Assembly: GCA_015178975.1 (NCBI GenBank)
Contig: WHVD01000106.1
Coordinates: 124,001 to 188,000 of the forward strand
Reading direction: 5' to 3'
Length of the DNA: 64,000 nt
Source of the DNA: Hysterangium stoloniferum
Lineage: Eukaryota; Basidiomycota; Agaricomycetes; Hysterangiales; Hysterangiaceae
The translations under genes and the position numbers were made by a program. Shown piece after piece: positions 40,973 to 52,926 of this stretch (position 1 is the first letter of the stretch; every line of letters begins with the position of its first letter). The notes under the pieces are model-generated. The model was not told the origin of the DNA and did no database searches. It saw only the letters and a program-made list of their open reading frames with translations.

Positions 40973-43102
40973 TGAATATTTAGGTTTCATGATGGGACTG
41001 ACAGTCTCCACATGGATGACTCTATAATTCAAGTCATTCAAGATTGGCCAGAACCCTGAAAGGTTAAGGACATCCAGTCCTTTTAAGGCTTCACCAATTT
41101 TTATCATCATTTCATTCACAACTACTCAAAAATTGCCATTCCACTTACTCATCTTACTTGTAAAGATGCCCCATGGAATTTCTCCAAGGAATGCCACATG
41201 GCATTCTGAGAATTGAAAAGTGCATTTACATCTGCCCCTATTTTGTTGCACTGGAAGCCTGATGTTCAACTCATTGTGGAAACTGACACCTCGGATTATG
41301 CACTTGCTGCAATATTGTCCATTCTGGACACCGATGGTGAAGTCCACCTGGTAGCCTTCTTGTCTCACACCTTTTCAGCACCCGAACTCAACTATGATGT
41401 TCACAACAAGGAACTACTCATGATATTTGAAGCTTTCAAGGCATGGTGACATTATCTGGAAGGATTGGCATCTCTGATAGATGTTATAACCGACCACAAA
41501 AATTTGGTTTACTTTTCAACCACTAAATCTTGACCTGCTGACAAGCTCACTGGTCCAAATACCTTTCTACTTTTAATATGGTAATCTGCTTCCATCCCAG
41601 CCACCTTGGTGGAAAACCCAATGCTATGACTAGACGATGGGATGTCTATCCTAAAGAGGGGAGTAGCAACTATGCCACAGTTAATCTGCATAATTTTAAG
41701 CCTATGTTTTCATCCGAACAACTGTCAGGGTTTCATTAGACTTGATGACCACATCTATGTACCAGATTGCAACACCCTTTGGCTGTGAATCCTACAACAT
41801 AAGCACAACCACCCAATCTTGGGACATTTTGGCCTCAACATGACTCTTGCACTCATTAGAAGAGAATATACTGTATGTACATGGCCCAGCATCCGAGATT
41901 TCACCAAGCACTACTGCAAATCCTGTACAACCTGTTTACGCTCTAAATCACAGTGACACAAACCATATGGCCTACTCAAACAATTACCAATACTGGAAAA
42001 ACCCTGGAACTCGATTTCTATGGATTTCATTGAGCACCTACCGGCATCTGAAGGTCATACAGCAATCCTAGTTGTTGTGGATAGGCTCACAAAGCAAAGT
42101 ATTTTCATTCCAACATATGACATGATAACATCTGTACAGTTAGCTGAACTATTCATCACCCATGTATTTTCCAAGCACAGTGTTCCATCACATGTCACAT
42201 CCAATCTTGGATCCGAGTTTGTCTCTCATTTTTTTAGGTCACTTGGAAAAGCACTAGACATGAAATTACGCTTCACTTCAGGCTATCACCCAGAAGGTGA
42301 TGGCCAAACCAAACACATGAATCAAACCTTGGAACAGTACATTCATGTCTATTGTAACTATCAACAAGATAATTGGAAATTACTACTACCGCTAGCCAAA
42401 TTCACATATAACAACGTACTGAATGCCACTACTGGCATTTCGCCTTTCTTCACAAACAAAGGCTACAACCCCAACATTGCAATCCACCTGGAATGCAATC
42501 TCACATCCATCCATGCTCAAGACTTCATTACAAACCTTGACAAGCTACATCAAGAACTTCGAAAAACTATCACAATGGCCCAAGAATGATACCGACAGTC
42601 TGCAGATAAGAATCGACTTCCACCTCCTGACTTCAAGATCAGAGACTGAGTATTCATTAAAGCCAAGTTTTTCCAAATTACTAGACCTTCCAAGAAGCTC
42701 TCTGAAAAATATTTAGGTCCTTTTGAAGTTATAGCACAAGCTGGCACACTTTCATGGACTCTTTGGCTTCCCAACAACATGTGTGCAGTGCATCCGGTAT
42801 TTCATGTATCTATGTTAGAACCACATGTTGCTAACAATATACTGGATCACATACAACCACCACCACCTGTGATTATTGACAGAGAACCCAAATTCGAGAT
42901 ATTGGAAATCCTAGACTCCAAGATCAACAATCACCGACACTCATGCAAGTTACTTTATTTGGTCAAATGGGCTGGCTATGAAGGTACAGATGAAGAAACT
43001 TCATGGATCCTAGCTACAGAGCACACCAATGCATCAGAAATTGTCTTATGTAGGTTTCATCAAGCATACCTGAACAAACCCAGTCCCTTAGGCTCTCTAT
43101 AG
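40973..43102 (+). pseudogene. Ty3-E pol fragment: RT end, RNase H, integrase, chromodomain
   Basis: RT end: EYLGFMMGL region (40973 on) with SFLNFNN-type decay. RNase H: ETDTSDYALAAILSILDTDG (41280). Integrase zinc domain: HFGLNMTLALIRREYT and CKSCTTCLRSK (about 41830-41950). Core 42020-42589: MDFIEHLPASEGHTAILVVV, where the usual SDRGSEF is SNLGSEF, so the second catalytic Asp is Asn. Chromodomain at 42950-43020: LVKWAGYEGTDEETSWILA. Stops occur at about 41449, 41534 and 42588. Domain order and motifs are those of a chromovirus; the copy is dead. Confidence 0.88.
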
Positions 43103-43203
43103 ATTTCATATGGTATCTGACCCCTTTGCCGACTATGTCTTATGTTCTTCATTTTTTGTTTGTTTTGTTTAAAACCATTATATTCAACTATCTAAAGTCT
43201 CCT

Positions 43204-44181
43204 CTACAACCTCCCCTTCTTCCCGGCTTCTGAGATTTCCCCTACACTGACAGCCACTGAGACATCCTTCTCACCAACCTTCCCTGATGTCTCAACCCCT
43301 GGCCCACCTTCATCAGAACTCAACACCTTTAAATACTGTTTGAGTTGCCCTCCAAAATACTCTATGATACTGGTCTGTTTCTCCAGCCCCAAGCCCAATA
43401 ATCACAATTGTTCGGTGAATAGTGCTTGTTGTTGCAGTTGTTCATGTCAGAACCAACTTGTTTCAAAGAAATATGTGTGTAGGAGTCGGTTTTGCTCCCC
43501 CAATGTGTCTGCCTGCCACTCTTGATATGGCCCATTCCCATCAGTATCTGGGAAGACACAACTGAGTTTTTGATTCTTGGCATGTGTGGCCCCAACCACT
43601 GGCCCATGGATGGCAAATCTGACCTTGGTTAGTGCATCGATTTCACTTTAGTTGTTTTCAGACCCCACCTTGGGGGCCCATTTTTGTTTCTATAACTGAA
43701 AAATTAGAAAATTTAAAAAAAACTAAATAATAGAAGTCTGAACATACCTTAGGGCTTGAAGGCCTGGGGACTTCCTCCTTGTCCTCCCCATCCTCTTCAT
43801 CATCAAAATCTGATGGTGTTGCCACCTTGCACTGTAAAAGGATGTCAGTGAGGTTACAAGAATGAAGAATCCCCGACTTACTTTACCCTCCCATTTCTTT
43901 TTCACCTCCTCTTCTCACACCCAATCAGCCTCCCTCTGCTTCTTCTTCGCAAGCTCAGCTTCCCAATGCTTGCGAGCAGCCTCCTCCTCTGCCAACCTTT
44001 TCTCCTCTGCCTCTATCACTTTCAGCTCTTCCCTCTCCCTACATTCCTCCTCCTCATGCACCTTCTTCTTTTCTTCAAGAAGTCGTCGATGCTCTTGTGC
44101 ATTTGGGGGTCTGCTCAGATATGATATGGGGGTGATGGTTGGCCTGGATGGGAAAGGTCTTGATCCTGAACCCATGGTCAT
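43204..44181 (-). pseudogene. Antisense coiled-coil gene, Ty3-E copy (different C-terminus)
   Basis: Exon 1 (about 44175-43882) starts Met-Gly-Ser-Gly and is a Glu/Lys/Arg coiled coil (EEKKKVHEEEECREREELKV). It has a TGA at 43915 and ends Glu-Gly-Lys before GTAAGT. Exon 2 (43831-43748, 28 codons) starts CKVATPSDFDDEEDGED and ends SSPK before GTATGT. Its start CKV and end SPK match the Ty3-D exon 2. Exon 3 begins near 43670 (KQKWAPKVG), with several breaks, and ends ISEAGKKGRL at 43204; the AEAGKK-like end recalls Ty3-D. No Zn2Cys6-type cluster is visible here, so the third exon is either replaced or strongly diverged. Splice phases are 0, as in the other copies. Confidence 0.65.
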
Positions 44182-44185
44182 CGAG

Positions 44186-44300
44186 ATTGAAGGAAAAGAG
44201 TCAAAATCTCAAGCACCAGCACCCCTCAAGTTTTTATATGTAAATTTTTACCAGGTCACATGATGTCTTGACACACCCCGTACCCAACAAGTTTATGTAC
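44186..44300 (-). promoter_or_regulatory. Promoter of the antisense gene, Ty3-E copy
   Basis: On the minus strand, GTGTCAAGACATCATGTGACCTGG is followed by CATATAAAAACTTG (TATA box at about 44240-44231), roughly 55 bases before the ATG. The TCATGTGAYCTGG block is shared with Ty3-B and Ty3-D. Confidence 0.55.
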
Positions 44301-44350
44301 AAGATCCATATTTCAACCTCCTTGGGATTTCAGCCAAATGGGGGGGATAC

Positions 44351-45094
44351 TGTTACAACTGTGTCGCAACCCTGTTGCAATCTGATGGTCCCCAATGATA
44401 CTATTGTCTGCCTACATTTCAAGTCATTGGCCAAGTCATTGTATCAGCAACCATTGGTACACTGACACTGATATATACCGTCATGGCAATCAAACCCTGT
44501 TTATGCCCCTGTCAAGTTATACTCTTACTATCTGGTTATGCTTTGATACATCCCCTTTTTATTTATGATGATCCATTCAACTCTATGTTTTACATATGCC
44601 TGTATAATTCCACTCTCAGTTAATCATGGCTTCCAATATTATTGTAACCTTCCAGTTCCTAGTCAAGTTTATTTGTCACTAATTGGACATTCCTGCTCTT
44701 ATGTACCTTAGTTAGTATTTCGAGATGCTGATAACTAGTATTTAAGTCCAACTGTAATGTAGCTACAAAGAAATCAGAATATCAACTCAGAACACTCCTA
44801 AACAACTCTCATAGTCTCGCTCTAAATATCCTGCTCTCCACCTCTGCTTGCACTTGCACACCCTCAGTTTCCAACTCTCAGTTTCTGACCCTTTGACCCA
44901 ACTCTCAACTTATCCTTCAGCTTCTGATTGGTGACTTACCAAGAGGATTATTCAACAGGACTAGTTTTCTGCCCACCCCAAATTTAAGGACACTTAACGG
45001 TAACTTACAAGGGTGCAGCACATAAGCTGAAGCCAAGTCCTTCTGTTTGGTCCCCATCAGTCTACTGACATCAGTCAGTTTTCCGTTCTTAACA
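44351..45094 (+). repeat. Ty3-E 3' LTR, 744 bp
   Basis: TGTTACAACTGTGTCGC...TTCTTAACA, preceded by a polypurine tract. It contains the U5 block GGGTGCAGCACATAAGC with TGAAGCCAAGTCC (45009-45035), 60 bases before its end. Otherwise it has little similarity to the Ty3-A or Ty3-B LTRs. The five bases to the right are CCGCA; the left partner is lost. Confidence 0.85.
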
Positions 45095-46850
45095 CCGCAT
45101 CACCATCACCTACTGTTGACTATGATGAACTTAAAAATATTTTGTCATCTCTCCCATTAGATACAAACCTACTGGACATGCATTTTGGTTTTGCAACTAT
45201 GCCCAATACACTCAGTATTGATTGACCCATTAACATGAATGATGAACCAGACTTGGGCTGAAGCCCTCCATTCAGGTGATCCTCCTTGATGGTGGGCTGG
45301 ATACCAGGAGGAGTTAGACTCACTCAAACAGATGCAGGTTACAACTAGTTCCCCATACAAATGTTCCCCAGGGTTGCAAGATTAGCAAGGGGTACCCTGT
45401 CTTTTGAATCAAATGGGATGAATCCAGTAGGCAGTTCAGTGGAAAGTACAGTTGGTCTTTGAGGGTTTTGAGCAATTTTATGGTAAATATTATCACAAAA
45501 TGACCTCACCGACAGCATGCATGGAATCCTGGTGTATCTTACTCCATATTGCAGCTACTCTTGGTTGGGATGCACAGCAGATTGACATCAAGACTGCTTT
45601 TCTCTATAGCCTTCTTCCTGACGATGAAGTACAGTTTATGGCACAACCTGAAGGATTTGAGGAGCCAGGAAAAGAGGATTATGTATGGATGGTCTATACA
45701 GTATGAAGCAAAGTGGCAGAATATGGAATAAAATGATAAATGAGCAGATGCTGGCCTGGGGCTTCACTCGACTGTGAATCTTGCATTTATTATCAACAAA
45801 TGACCACTGGTATTATTATCGCCACAGTACATGTTGACTGTCTTTCTATTGCCAGTACTCCCACTGAGAATAATCTCTTCAAGGATCAAATGTGTTGTGT
45901 GTGGACAATTTCAGACCTTGGCTCTGTCAGTTTCATTGTTGGCATTGCAGTGGTATGGGATCGGCCAAATCATTCTGTATATCTCTCCCAAACTGCTCTG
46001 ATTGACAGAATTGTACAACAATTTGGCCAAAGCACTTCCTCTGCCATTTCTACACCCATGGATCACAACCTTAAACTTTGTCACTTTGACTGTACCTCCC
46101 TATCCCCATCAAAATCAATGACTTACTCAAAATACCCTTCAATCTCTCATTAGGTGTTTACTTTACTTGGCCATTTCCACATCTCCCAATATCTCCTATG
46201 CCATTCAACAGTTGTCACAATTCCTTGACAGCTATTGCACACTTCATTGGACCACCACTATTCACATTGTTCACTATCTGAAAGGCATGAGGAACCTTAA
46301 ACTTTGCCTGGGCAGTTTAAACAGTATCAAACTTACCAGATATACTGATTCTGATTGGGCAAATTCTCTTGACACCCGGTGCAGCATTAGCAGTTATGCC
46401 TTCACTTTGGGATCAGGTCTTATTTTGTGGACAACAAAGAAACAGAAGACCATTGCTGCTTCTTCTTGCAAAGCCAAATACGTCACTGCATTTGAAACCA
46501 TCAAGGAGGTAGCTGGCTCTGAGCATTATTCAGTGGAATTAATTTCCCTTGCACTGACTCCATGACCATCCTTTGTGATAATAATGCTGCCATCACTTTA
46601 TCTGAAGACCCCCTTCTGCACTCTCAAGTCAAACATATTGATATCAAGTACCACTTCCTTCGTGAACATGTTCATGCTGGGGATTTTTCCTTACACTATA
46701 TCAACACTAAAAACAATATCACTAACATATTCACCAAAGCCTTAGAGCCATTGAAATTCCTTCATCTTCATAATTTCTTAGGCCTGTATTAACAGGACTT
46801 CTGGATTTCCATGTGAGGAGTCTCTTTTTTTTTTGGGTTGTTCTATGGTG
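45095..46850 (+). pseudogene. Copia pol fragment: reverse transcriptase and RNase H
   Basis: RT blocks: LHIAATLGWDAQQIDIKTAF (45528), PEGFEEPGKEDYVW (45648), ATVHVDCLSIAST (45825), where the usual YVDD is VHVD-Cys, so the catalytic pair is damaged, and DLGSVSFIVGI (45919). Then AISTSPNISYAIQQLSQFLD (46169). RNase H: YTDSDWANSLDTRCSISSYA (46340), TIAASSCKAKYVTAFETIKE (46451), CDNNAAITLSEDPLLHSQVK (46570) and HIDIKYHFLREHV. It ends LHNFLGLY at 46792. Ty3-E cut it at 45094 and Ty3-A inserted at its 3' end in the GTGAGGAGGAG purine tract. The matching 3' LTR is at 54811-55196. Confidence 0.88.
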
Positions 46851-46852
46851 AG

Positions 46853-47400
46853 TGTTACGACCCATTCCCAGATGTTTCAATATCCGACTTCTGATCTCCG
46901 ACTACGGAACATCATAGTTACCGTATCTTCCACATTCTTCCCTTGTTCCACATTTGGTAATTTGTCCGTTGACAAGTATTCACTCGTTTGTTTATTATAT
47001 TCCCATTTCAGAATATTGTCTCCCTGATATGTCTTATTGTATTTCCATTTTAAGAATACTTCCATTTCCGTCTTATTATGGTCTTACATAGTTTGTAGTA
47101 CAATAATGAGAAGACTTATATTAGTTTCTGCGAATTTGTACTTTACCTTAGATCTGATATCGACTTAGTTTCTTATTCCTTCTTCTGTCTTTCTGTACAC
47201 TCGATATTTGGAACTCTTCAGAACTCTGAATATCCATATCTTCCATCGTAAGTCTCACTTCTGAAATTAAGGACTTTGAGTGTTTGCATAGAGGTGCAGC
47301 ACATAAGCTGAAGCCGACGTCCTGACCCTATCTGATAGTTCTTGACTTTCCGGTGACTTTCCGATAGTTCCAGAATAAGTTCCCGACACGGCACTTAACA
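46853..47400 (+). repeat. Ty3-A 5' LTR, 548 bp
   Basis: TGTTACGACC...CACTTAACA, preceded by GTGAG. It carries the U5 block (47295-47325) 75 bases before its end. The sequence after it, GTATATCAGATCTCAAC, contains TATCAGA as in the tRNA-iMet site TGGTATCAGAGC, but the match is partial, so priming is uncertain. Differences from the 3' LTR are almost all C/T or G/A changes, mostly at CpG. Confidence 0.92.
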
Positions 47401-47434
47401 GTATATCAGATCTCAACTCTGCGACTCGCTCATC

Positions 47435-48664
47435 ATGGGTCCCAAACACAAAGCTGCCGAAGGACCATCCCAACTTCAATCCCCGTTGCAACTTTACACC
47501 ACTCAACCTGAAACCCCAATTCAGCCGACAACATCAGCTTCAGTCGAAGAAGTTACCAAGGAGGTTACTGAGGTAACGAAGGACCCCAATGTTCCCCACA
47601 CTTCTGACAACGAAGCAGAAGATCAGCCGGAGACATCGAAAAAGAAATCTTCCAACGAACCGACTGAAATGTTGTTTATCAACTCCATTGTGAAATTCGC
47701 TGACTATTTGAAATCCGCTGAGGATAGTAAAGAATCATCCCACACCAGAGTCAAAGAACCCGAACCATTTACCGGCAAGGATCTGAAAAAATTGAAGAAT
47801 TTCCTTCTCCAATGCCATTTCAGTTTCTGTGATCGACCCACTGCATTTAAATCCAACAGTCTAAAAGTCAATTTCGCACTCTCTTATCTCAAGGATACCG
47901 CTCAAGATTGGTTCGAACCCAGACTATCTGGAATATCCGACGAGACACCTGTATGGCTCGATGACTGGGACGCTTTTGTGGAAGAACTGGAAACTAATTT
48001 CGGACCTTACGATCAATCTGGTGAAGTGGAAAATGAATTAATGATGCTTAAGATGAAGGACAATCAATGAGTTTCCAATTATCTCGTCACGTTCAATACC
48101 CTCACCGCACGATGTGGTTGGGACGATTCCGCCCTCAGGCACCATTTCTATATGGGACTTCCGTCACGCCTTAAAGACGAGATCTGCAAAGATGGGAAGC
48201 CGAAAACTCTCCAACTCATGCGGATTAAAGCTCAAACATTTGATGCCCATTATTGGGAATGAAAAGCCGAGGTCACTTGAGAGAACCCAATGGAACGTTC
48301 TCAGAATAACAAGGTGTCGACTAGCAAGTCTTCCGGCAATAACACCGGCAATAACACCGGCAACTCTGGCACTAATACTGGCAAATCAAACTCTGACCGG
48401 AAGAAAGACAAGAAATCCAACAAGGAAAAACAGTCAACTTCCAACAAACCCGACATTTCCCATTTGTTGGGTACCGACGGTAAACTCACCCCGAAGGAGA
48501 AACAATGACGTATGGACAACAACCTCTGCCTTTTCTGCGGGAAAGGCAGACACAAGGTTTTTGACTGTACCGTTAAATCTAACTCTTCCAAGGCCTGCGT
48601 GGCAACTTCCACTATGACTACAACGTCTAAGGAAAAACCCACCACGGAGTCAAAAAAAGAGTAA
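47435..48664 (+). pseudogene. Ty3-A gag, four in-frame TGA codons
   Basis: The frame from ATG 47435 to TAA 48662-48664 spans 409 codons plus the stop. N-terminus MGPKHKAAEGPSQLQ; then SDNEAEDQPETSKKKS; capsid-like blocks FLLQCHFSFCDRP, ALSYLKDTAQDWFEP and WDAFVEELETNFGPYD; MGLPSRLKDEIC; an Asn/Ser/Lys-rich linker; and a CCHC knuckle CLFCGKGRHKVFDC. TGA stops sit at 48068, 48260, 48278 and 48506. At 48260 a related gag has Arg at this position, consistent with CGA to TGA. Pol lies in the +1 frame and overlaps the end of gag, which ends in an A-rich run (CAAAAAAAGAGTAAG), so a +1 frameshift like that of yeast Ty3 is plausible. Gag would package element RNA. Confidence 0.9.
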
Positions 48665-51600
48665 GCAACCCTCCGGAATCTGCACAGACAGAGGTTGCAT
48701 TGACTCTCTCCATGTTTCTGAGGTTATCCATCTCAATGTGTCCACTCTCTCCAATCCTGATTCATTATTTGTAAAACTTGTCTCTGACTTTCTTGGAAAT
48801 TTAGTGTTCCGAGCTCTGATAGATTCCAGCTCCACACACTGTTTTGTAGATACCACCTTTGCCACGAAACATAATCTGAAACTCCATTCTGTTCCCGCAA
48901 TTTCCTTGTGTTTGTTTGACGGCACTAGCAATACAGCAATTACCCAAGCCTGTGACATGTCTATCCAGTTCCCTTGTGGAACATCCCAGATGGTTACTTT
49001 TTTCGTAACACAGTTGGACTCTAGCTGTTTGGTAGTTCTTGGATACAACTGGCTCACCCGATATAATCCATTGATTGACTGGGTATTGGGCAGTATTAAT
49101 TTCCAAATTCCCAACACTTCAGTTCCTCCTGCAGTGTCTCTTCCAGCCAACACCTTTTCGGCATCAACGGCATCAACGGCATCTCCGGCTTCTACTGAAA
49201 CCTCCGTGCCTCCAAAAATCTCTCTCATCAACGCTTCGGCATTTGTTAGGGTGAGTAAACTGGATGGTTCACAGTGTTTTTCGATCAGCTTAAAAGTTGA
49301 TGAAGCATCTGGACATTTTGCGACTCCAGAATTATCTGAGCTAAAAGCCGACCTGGAAGGAGTTCCTGAAAAATACCATGATTTCACGGACATTTTCAGT
49401 AAGCAAAAAGCTGACAGGCTTGCACCACATAGGCCCTACGACTTAAAAATCGATATTGAGCCCGGTTCAAACCCTCCGTTAGGACCTATTTACCCATTAT
49501 CCCAATCGGAACTTTTGTCTATTCAGGAGTTCCTGGATGAACATCTGTCGATGGGTTTTATCTGTCCCTCAAAGTCTCTGTATGGAGCACCCATCCTTTT
49601 CATCAGAAAGAAGGATGGCTCCCTTCGACTCTGTGTCGATTTCAGAGGATTAAATTCCATCACACAGAAAGATAAGTATCCACTTCCACTCGTTACCAAT
49701 TTACTCAATGCCCCACGGAAAGCTCAGATCTACACCAAAATAGACCTCAAACATGCCTATCATTTGGTCCGAATTGCCGAGGGCAATGAATGGAAAACTG
49801 CTTTTCAGACTCACTATGGATCCTTTGAATGGTTGGTTATGCCGTTCGGCCTTACCAATGCCCCTTCCACTTTTCAACGTTTTGTTAATGATATATTTTC
49901 CGACATGCTTGATGTATGTGTTATAGTCTATTTGGACGACTTTTTGGTATTTTCCGAGGATCCCACTCTTCACGATGAACAGGTCCGTGAAGTTTTCCGA
50001 AGACTCCATAAAAGCGGTCTTTTTGCCAACGGTAAAAAATGTTACTTTGACATGGATTCTATTGAATACTTAGGTTTCATTATCGGACCTGAGGGTCTCC
50101 ATATGGATGAAGCCAAGGTTCAAGTTGTCCATGATTGGCCCAAACCACGGAAAGTCAAGGACATTCAGTCATTTTTAGGTTTCGCCAACTTTGACTGTCG
50201 TTTTATTCAGAACTACTCGGATATTACAGTACCGCTCACTCATCTTACCCGTAAAACTCAACCTTGGGTCTTTGACAATAAATGCTGTTCCGCTTTTCAG
50301 ACTTTAAAAAATGCTTTCACTTCTGCCCCGATTCTTTCCCATTGGAAACCTGATGTTCCGATTATTGTGGAAACCGATGCTTCCAATTATGCAATTGCCG
50401 CAATTCTTTCCATTCAAGATTCCGACGGTGAAATTCATCCAGTCACATTCCTTTCTTGGACACTGAAAGTGTCCGAACTCAACTACAACATTCATGATAA
50501 GGAACTTTTGGCAATTTTTGAAGCTTTCAAACATTGGCGCCATTATCTCGAAGGTTCTGCAACTCCCGTTGACATTGTTACCGATCACAAGAATCTCAAA
50601 TATTTTTCTACCACTAAACTTTTGACCCGCCAGCAAGCCCACTGGTCCAAATTCCTTTCCGCTTTCAACATGATTATCCATTTCCAACCCGGACGTCTTG
50701 GTGGAAAACCAGATGCCATGACTCATAGATGGGATGTCTATCCTAAAGAGGGGGAAAGTAACTATGCCATTGTTAATCTCCATAACTTGAAACCAGTCTT
50801 TACAATGCAACAACTTTCTGCATCTATTCGAGCAACTTCCCTCTACTATCCAATTATGCGTAGCGTCATGATTATGGACATTGAGCAATTACATCAAGAT
50901 ATCCTTTCCACACTCACTTCTGATCCAGCTCTCAAGCCACACCTAGAAGTTCCTGACAATCCTGACCAACCCCAATGGTCACAAGACTCTCAAGGTTTTA
51001 TCCGTCTTGATGGACGTATCTATGTTCCAGATTCCAACAATCTCCGACTCTGCGTACTTCAGTACAAACATGATCATCCAATCTCTGGACATTACGGCAT
51101 TAACAATACTCTTGGTTTAATCCGTAGAGAATACACTTGGCCCAACCTCCGAGATTTCATAACCCAGTTCTGTAAGTCATGCACCACCTGCTTACGCTCT
51201 AAGACCCAGAGGCATAAGCTGTACGGCCTTCTCAAGCAACTCCCGATACCAGAAAAACCCTGGAACTCAATTTCCATGGATTTTATCGAACAACTCCCGA
51301 CTTCTGAAGGCTTTACATCCATTCTAGTTGTTGTGGATCAATTCTCGAAACAAGGCATTTTCATACCCACTCATGATACAATCACGTCCTTACAATTAGC
51401 GGAACTTTTCATTATTCACGTATTTTCCAAACACAGAGTTCCGTCTCACGTAACTTCCAATCGAGGCTCCAAGTTTGTCTCCCATTTCTTCCAGGCCCTC
51501 GGAAAAGCCCTCGACATGAAACTACACTTCATGTGAAGAGTGGCAGAAGTTCTGACTGTTCTATATACGAAGAAATGAGTAGAAAGGAAGAATATTGACC

Positions 51601-52815
51601 TATTCGGTGCAATATAAGAGAAAGTGAGAGAAGGAGCACGAGATGATGAAGGGGTCAACGAGTGCGATGGTTCAAGTGGAGGCCTCAACTGTTACAGTTC
51701 AAGGCCAGAAGTGTTAGATAGTTCAGATATTGCTACCTATGTAGTAGCTGACACGTTACCCTGATCACCGCTTGTAGTAGACCTAGTTTATGTCTTACGA
51801 GTGGTGGTTCTTGGGTTAAAGTGTGTCTGAGTTCTAATTGGTGCTGAGTGCACCCACAAGTATACACAATGCTTTGAACTAATGAAATGATGGAATATTC
51901 GAAGAATATAAAAGATAGATAAATATGAATAGAATGTGTAAAATATAAATAAAATAAAAGGAGTGTTTTACCACAATGAAACTGTGGTAAAAGCATACTC
52001 CTCACACTTCACCTCGGGATATCACCCAGAAGGTGATGGACAAACGGAACGTGTAAATCAAACATTGGAACAATATCTCCACATCTATTGCAATTATCAA
52101 CAGGACAACTGGAAATCCCTTCTTCCGATCGCAGAATTCGCCTACAATAACTCTCTGAATGCAACTACTGGCATACTGTATCTCCTTTTTTCGCCAACAA
52201 AGGCTATAATCTGAATCTCACTGTACATTCCAAACGAGATTTGGCTTCTGTCCATGCTCAAGAATTTATTACCGACCTCAACGGATTACATCAAGAACTT
52301 CGGAAAGCTATTTCTTCCACACAAGAATATTATCAACATTCCGCGGACAAAAACAGGATCCCGCCTCCTAATTTTAAAATCGGTGATCAGGTTTTTGTAA
52401 AAGCTCAATTCTTCCGTACTACCCGACCTTCTAAAAAACTCGCTGAGAAATTCCTAGGCCCTTTTGAAATTATAGATGGACTCTCCGACTTCCCAATAGT
52501 ATGCAAGCAGTTCACCCCATTTTCCACATTTCCATGTTAGAACCCTGTGTTCCTAACAAAATCCTGGAACATATTCAACCTCCGTCCCCTCCAGTCATCA
52601 TTGACAGAGAACCCGAATTTGAAGTTTCTGAAATTTTGGATTCTAAAATCGACAATCGCCAACGTACTTGTAAATTGCTCTATTTAGTCAAATGGGCAGG
52701 TTATGAAGGTACCGACGAGGAAACTTCATGGATATTGGCCACAGAACTTGGACACGCTATGGAAATTGTTACTGACTTCCACACAGCTTATCCAAGCAAA
52801 CCCGGACCTTTATGA
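48663..52815 (+). pseudogene. Ty3-A pol: protease, RT, RNase H, integrase, chromodomain
   Basis: A 932-codon frame (from about 48738 to 51536) includes protease FRALIDSSSTHCFVDTTF (48807), linker ADLEGVPEKYHDFTD, RT LCVDFRGLNSITQKDKYPLP and MPFGLTNAPSTFQRF with YLDDFLVFS (49928), RNase H ETDASNYAIAAIL (50370) and TDHKNLKYFSTTKLL, integrase zinc domain (ISGHYGINNTLGLIRREYTW...CKSCTTC, 51080-51190) and core ISMDFIEQLPTSEG. The catalytic stretch reads TSNRGSKF instead of TSDRGSEF (51453-51476). A solo LTR at 51532 splits the core; pol resumes at 52007 ([18 protein letters not shown]). Frameshifts follow near 52175 and 52485. The chromodomain (LVKWAGYEGTDEETSWILA, 52684-52740) ends at 52815. Intact RT but broken integrase. 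Confidence 0.92.
51532..52006 (+). repeat. LTR-T solo LTR, 475 bp, TSD CTTCA
   Basis: TGTGAAGAGTGGCAGAAG...ATACTCCTCACA is flanked by CTTCA at 51527-51531 and 52007-52011. It interrupts Ty3-A integrase. It is shorter than the copy at 10972-11604 because of internal indels. It is the innermost layer of a copia > Ty3-A > LTR-T nest, so LTR-T was active after Ty3-A. Confidence 0.93.
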
Positions 52816-52926
52816 TCACTCTAACCCTTTCCTGTTTTCTTTCTGTTCAGTCTCCGACACTTCCGACACTTCCGATATCACACTCATTTTTAGGTTTTAA
52901 AAGTCAAAAAATATATATTATTAGGA

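Larger units (their letters stand above)
40973..45094 (+). mobile_element. Ty3-E: 3' half of a Ty3 element inserted in copia
   Basis: This holds a plus-strand pol from late RT to chromodomain (40973-43102), an antisense gene (44181-43204, minus), a polypurine tract (ATGGGGGGGATAC, 44338-44350) and a 744-bp LTR (44351-45094). The 5' half is missing: at 40973 the sequence switches to the opposite-strand Ty3-F RT. On the right the LTR ends TTCTTAACA and copia RT sequence starts at once, so it had inserted into a copia pol. It is CpG-poor and full of stops. Confidence 0.85.

Noticed and set aside
43340..43525. Plus-strand ORF in the Ty3-E 3' region
   Set aside because: It is antisense to the conserved spliced gene and has no counterpart in the other copies.
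47401..47420. Classical tRNA-iMet 3'-end primer site after the Ty3-A 5' LTR
   Set aside because: Only the TATCAGA core matches TGGTATCAGAGC and the position is off by several bases, so it was not annotated as a primer site.
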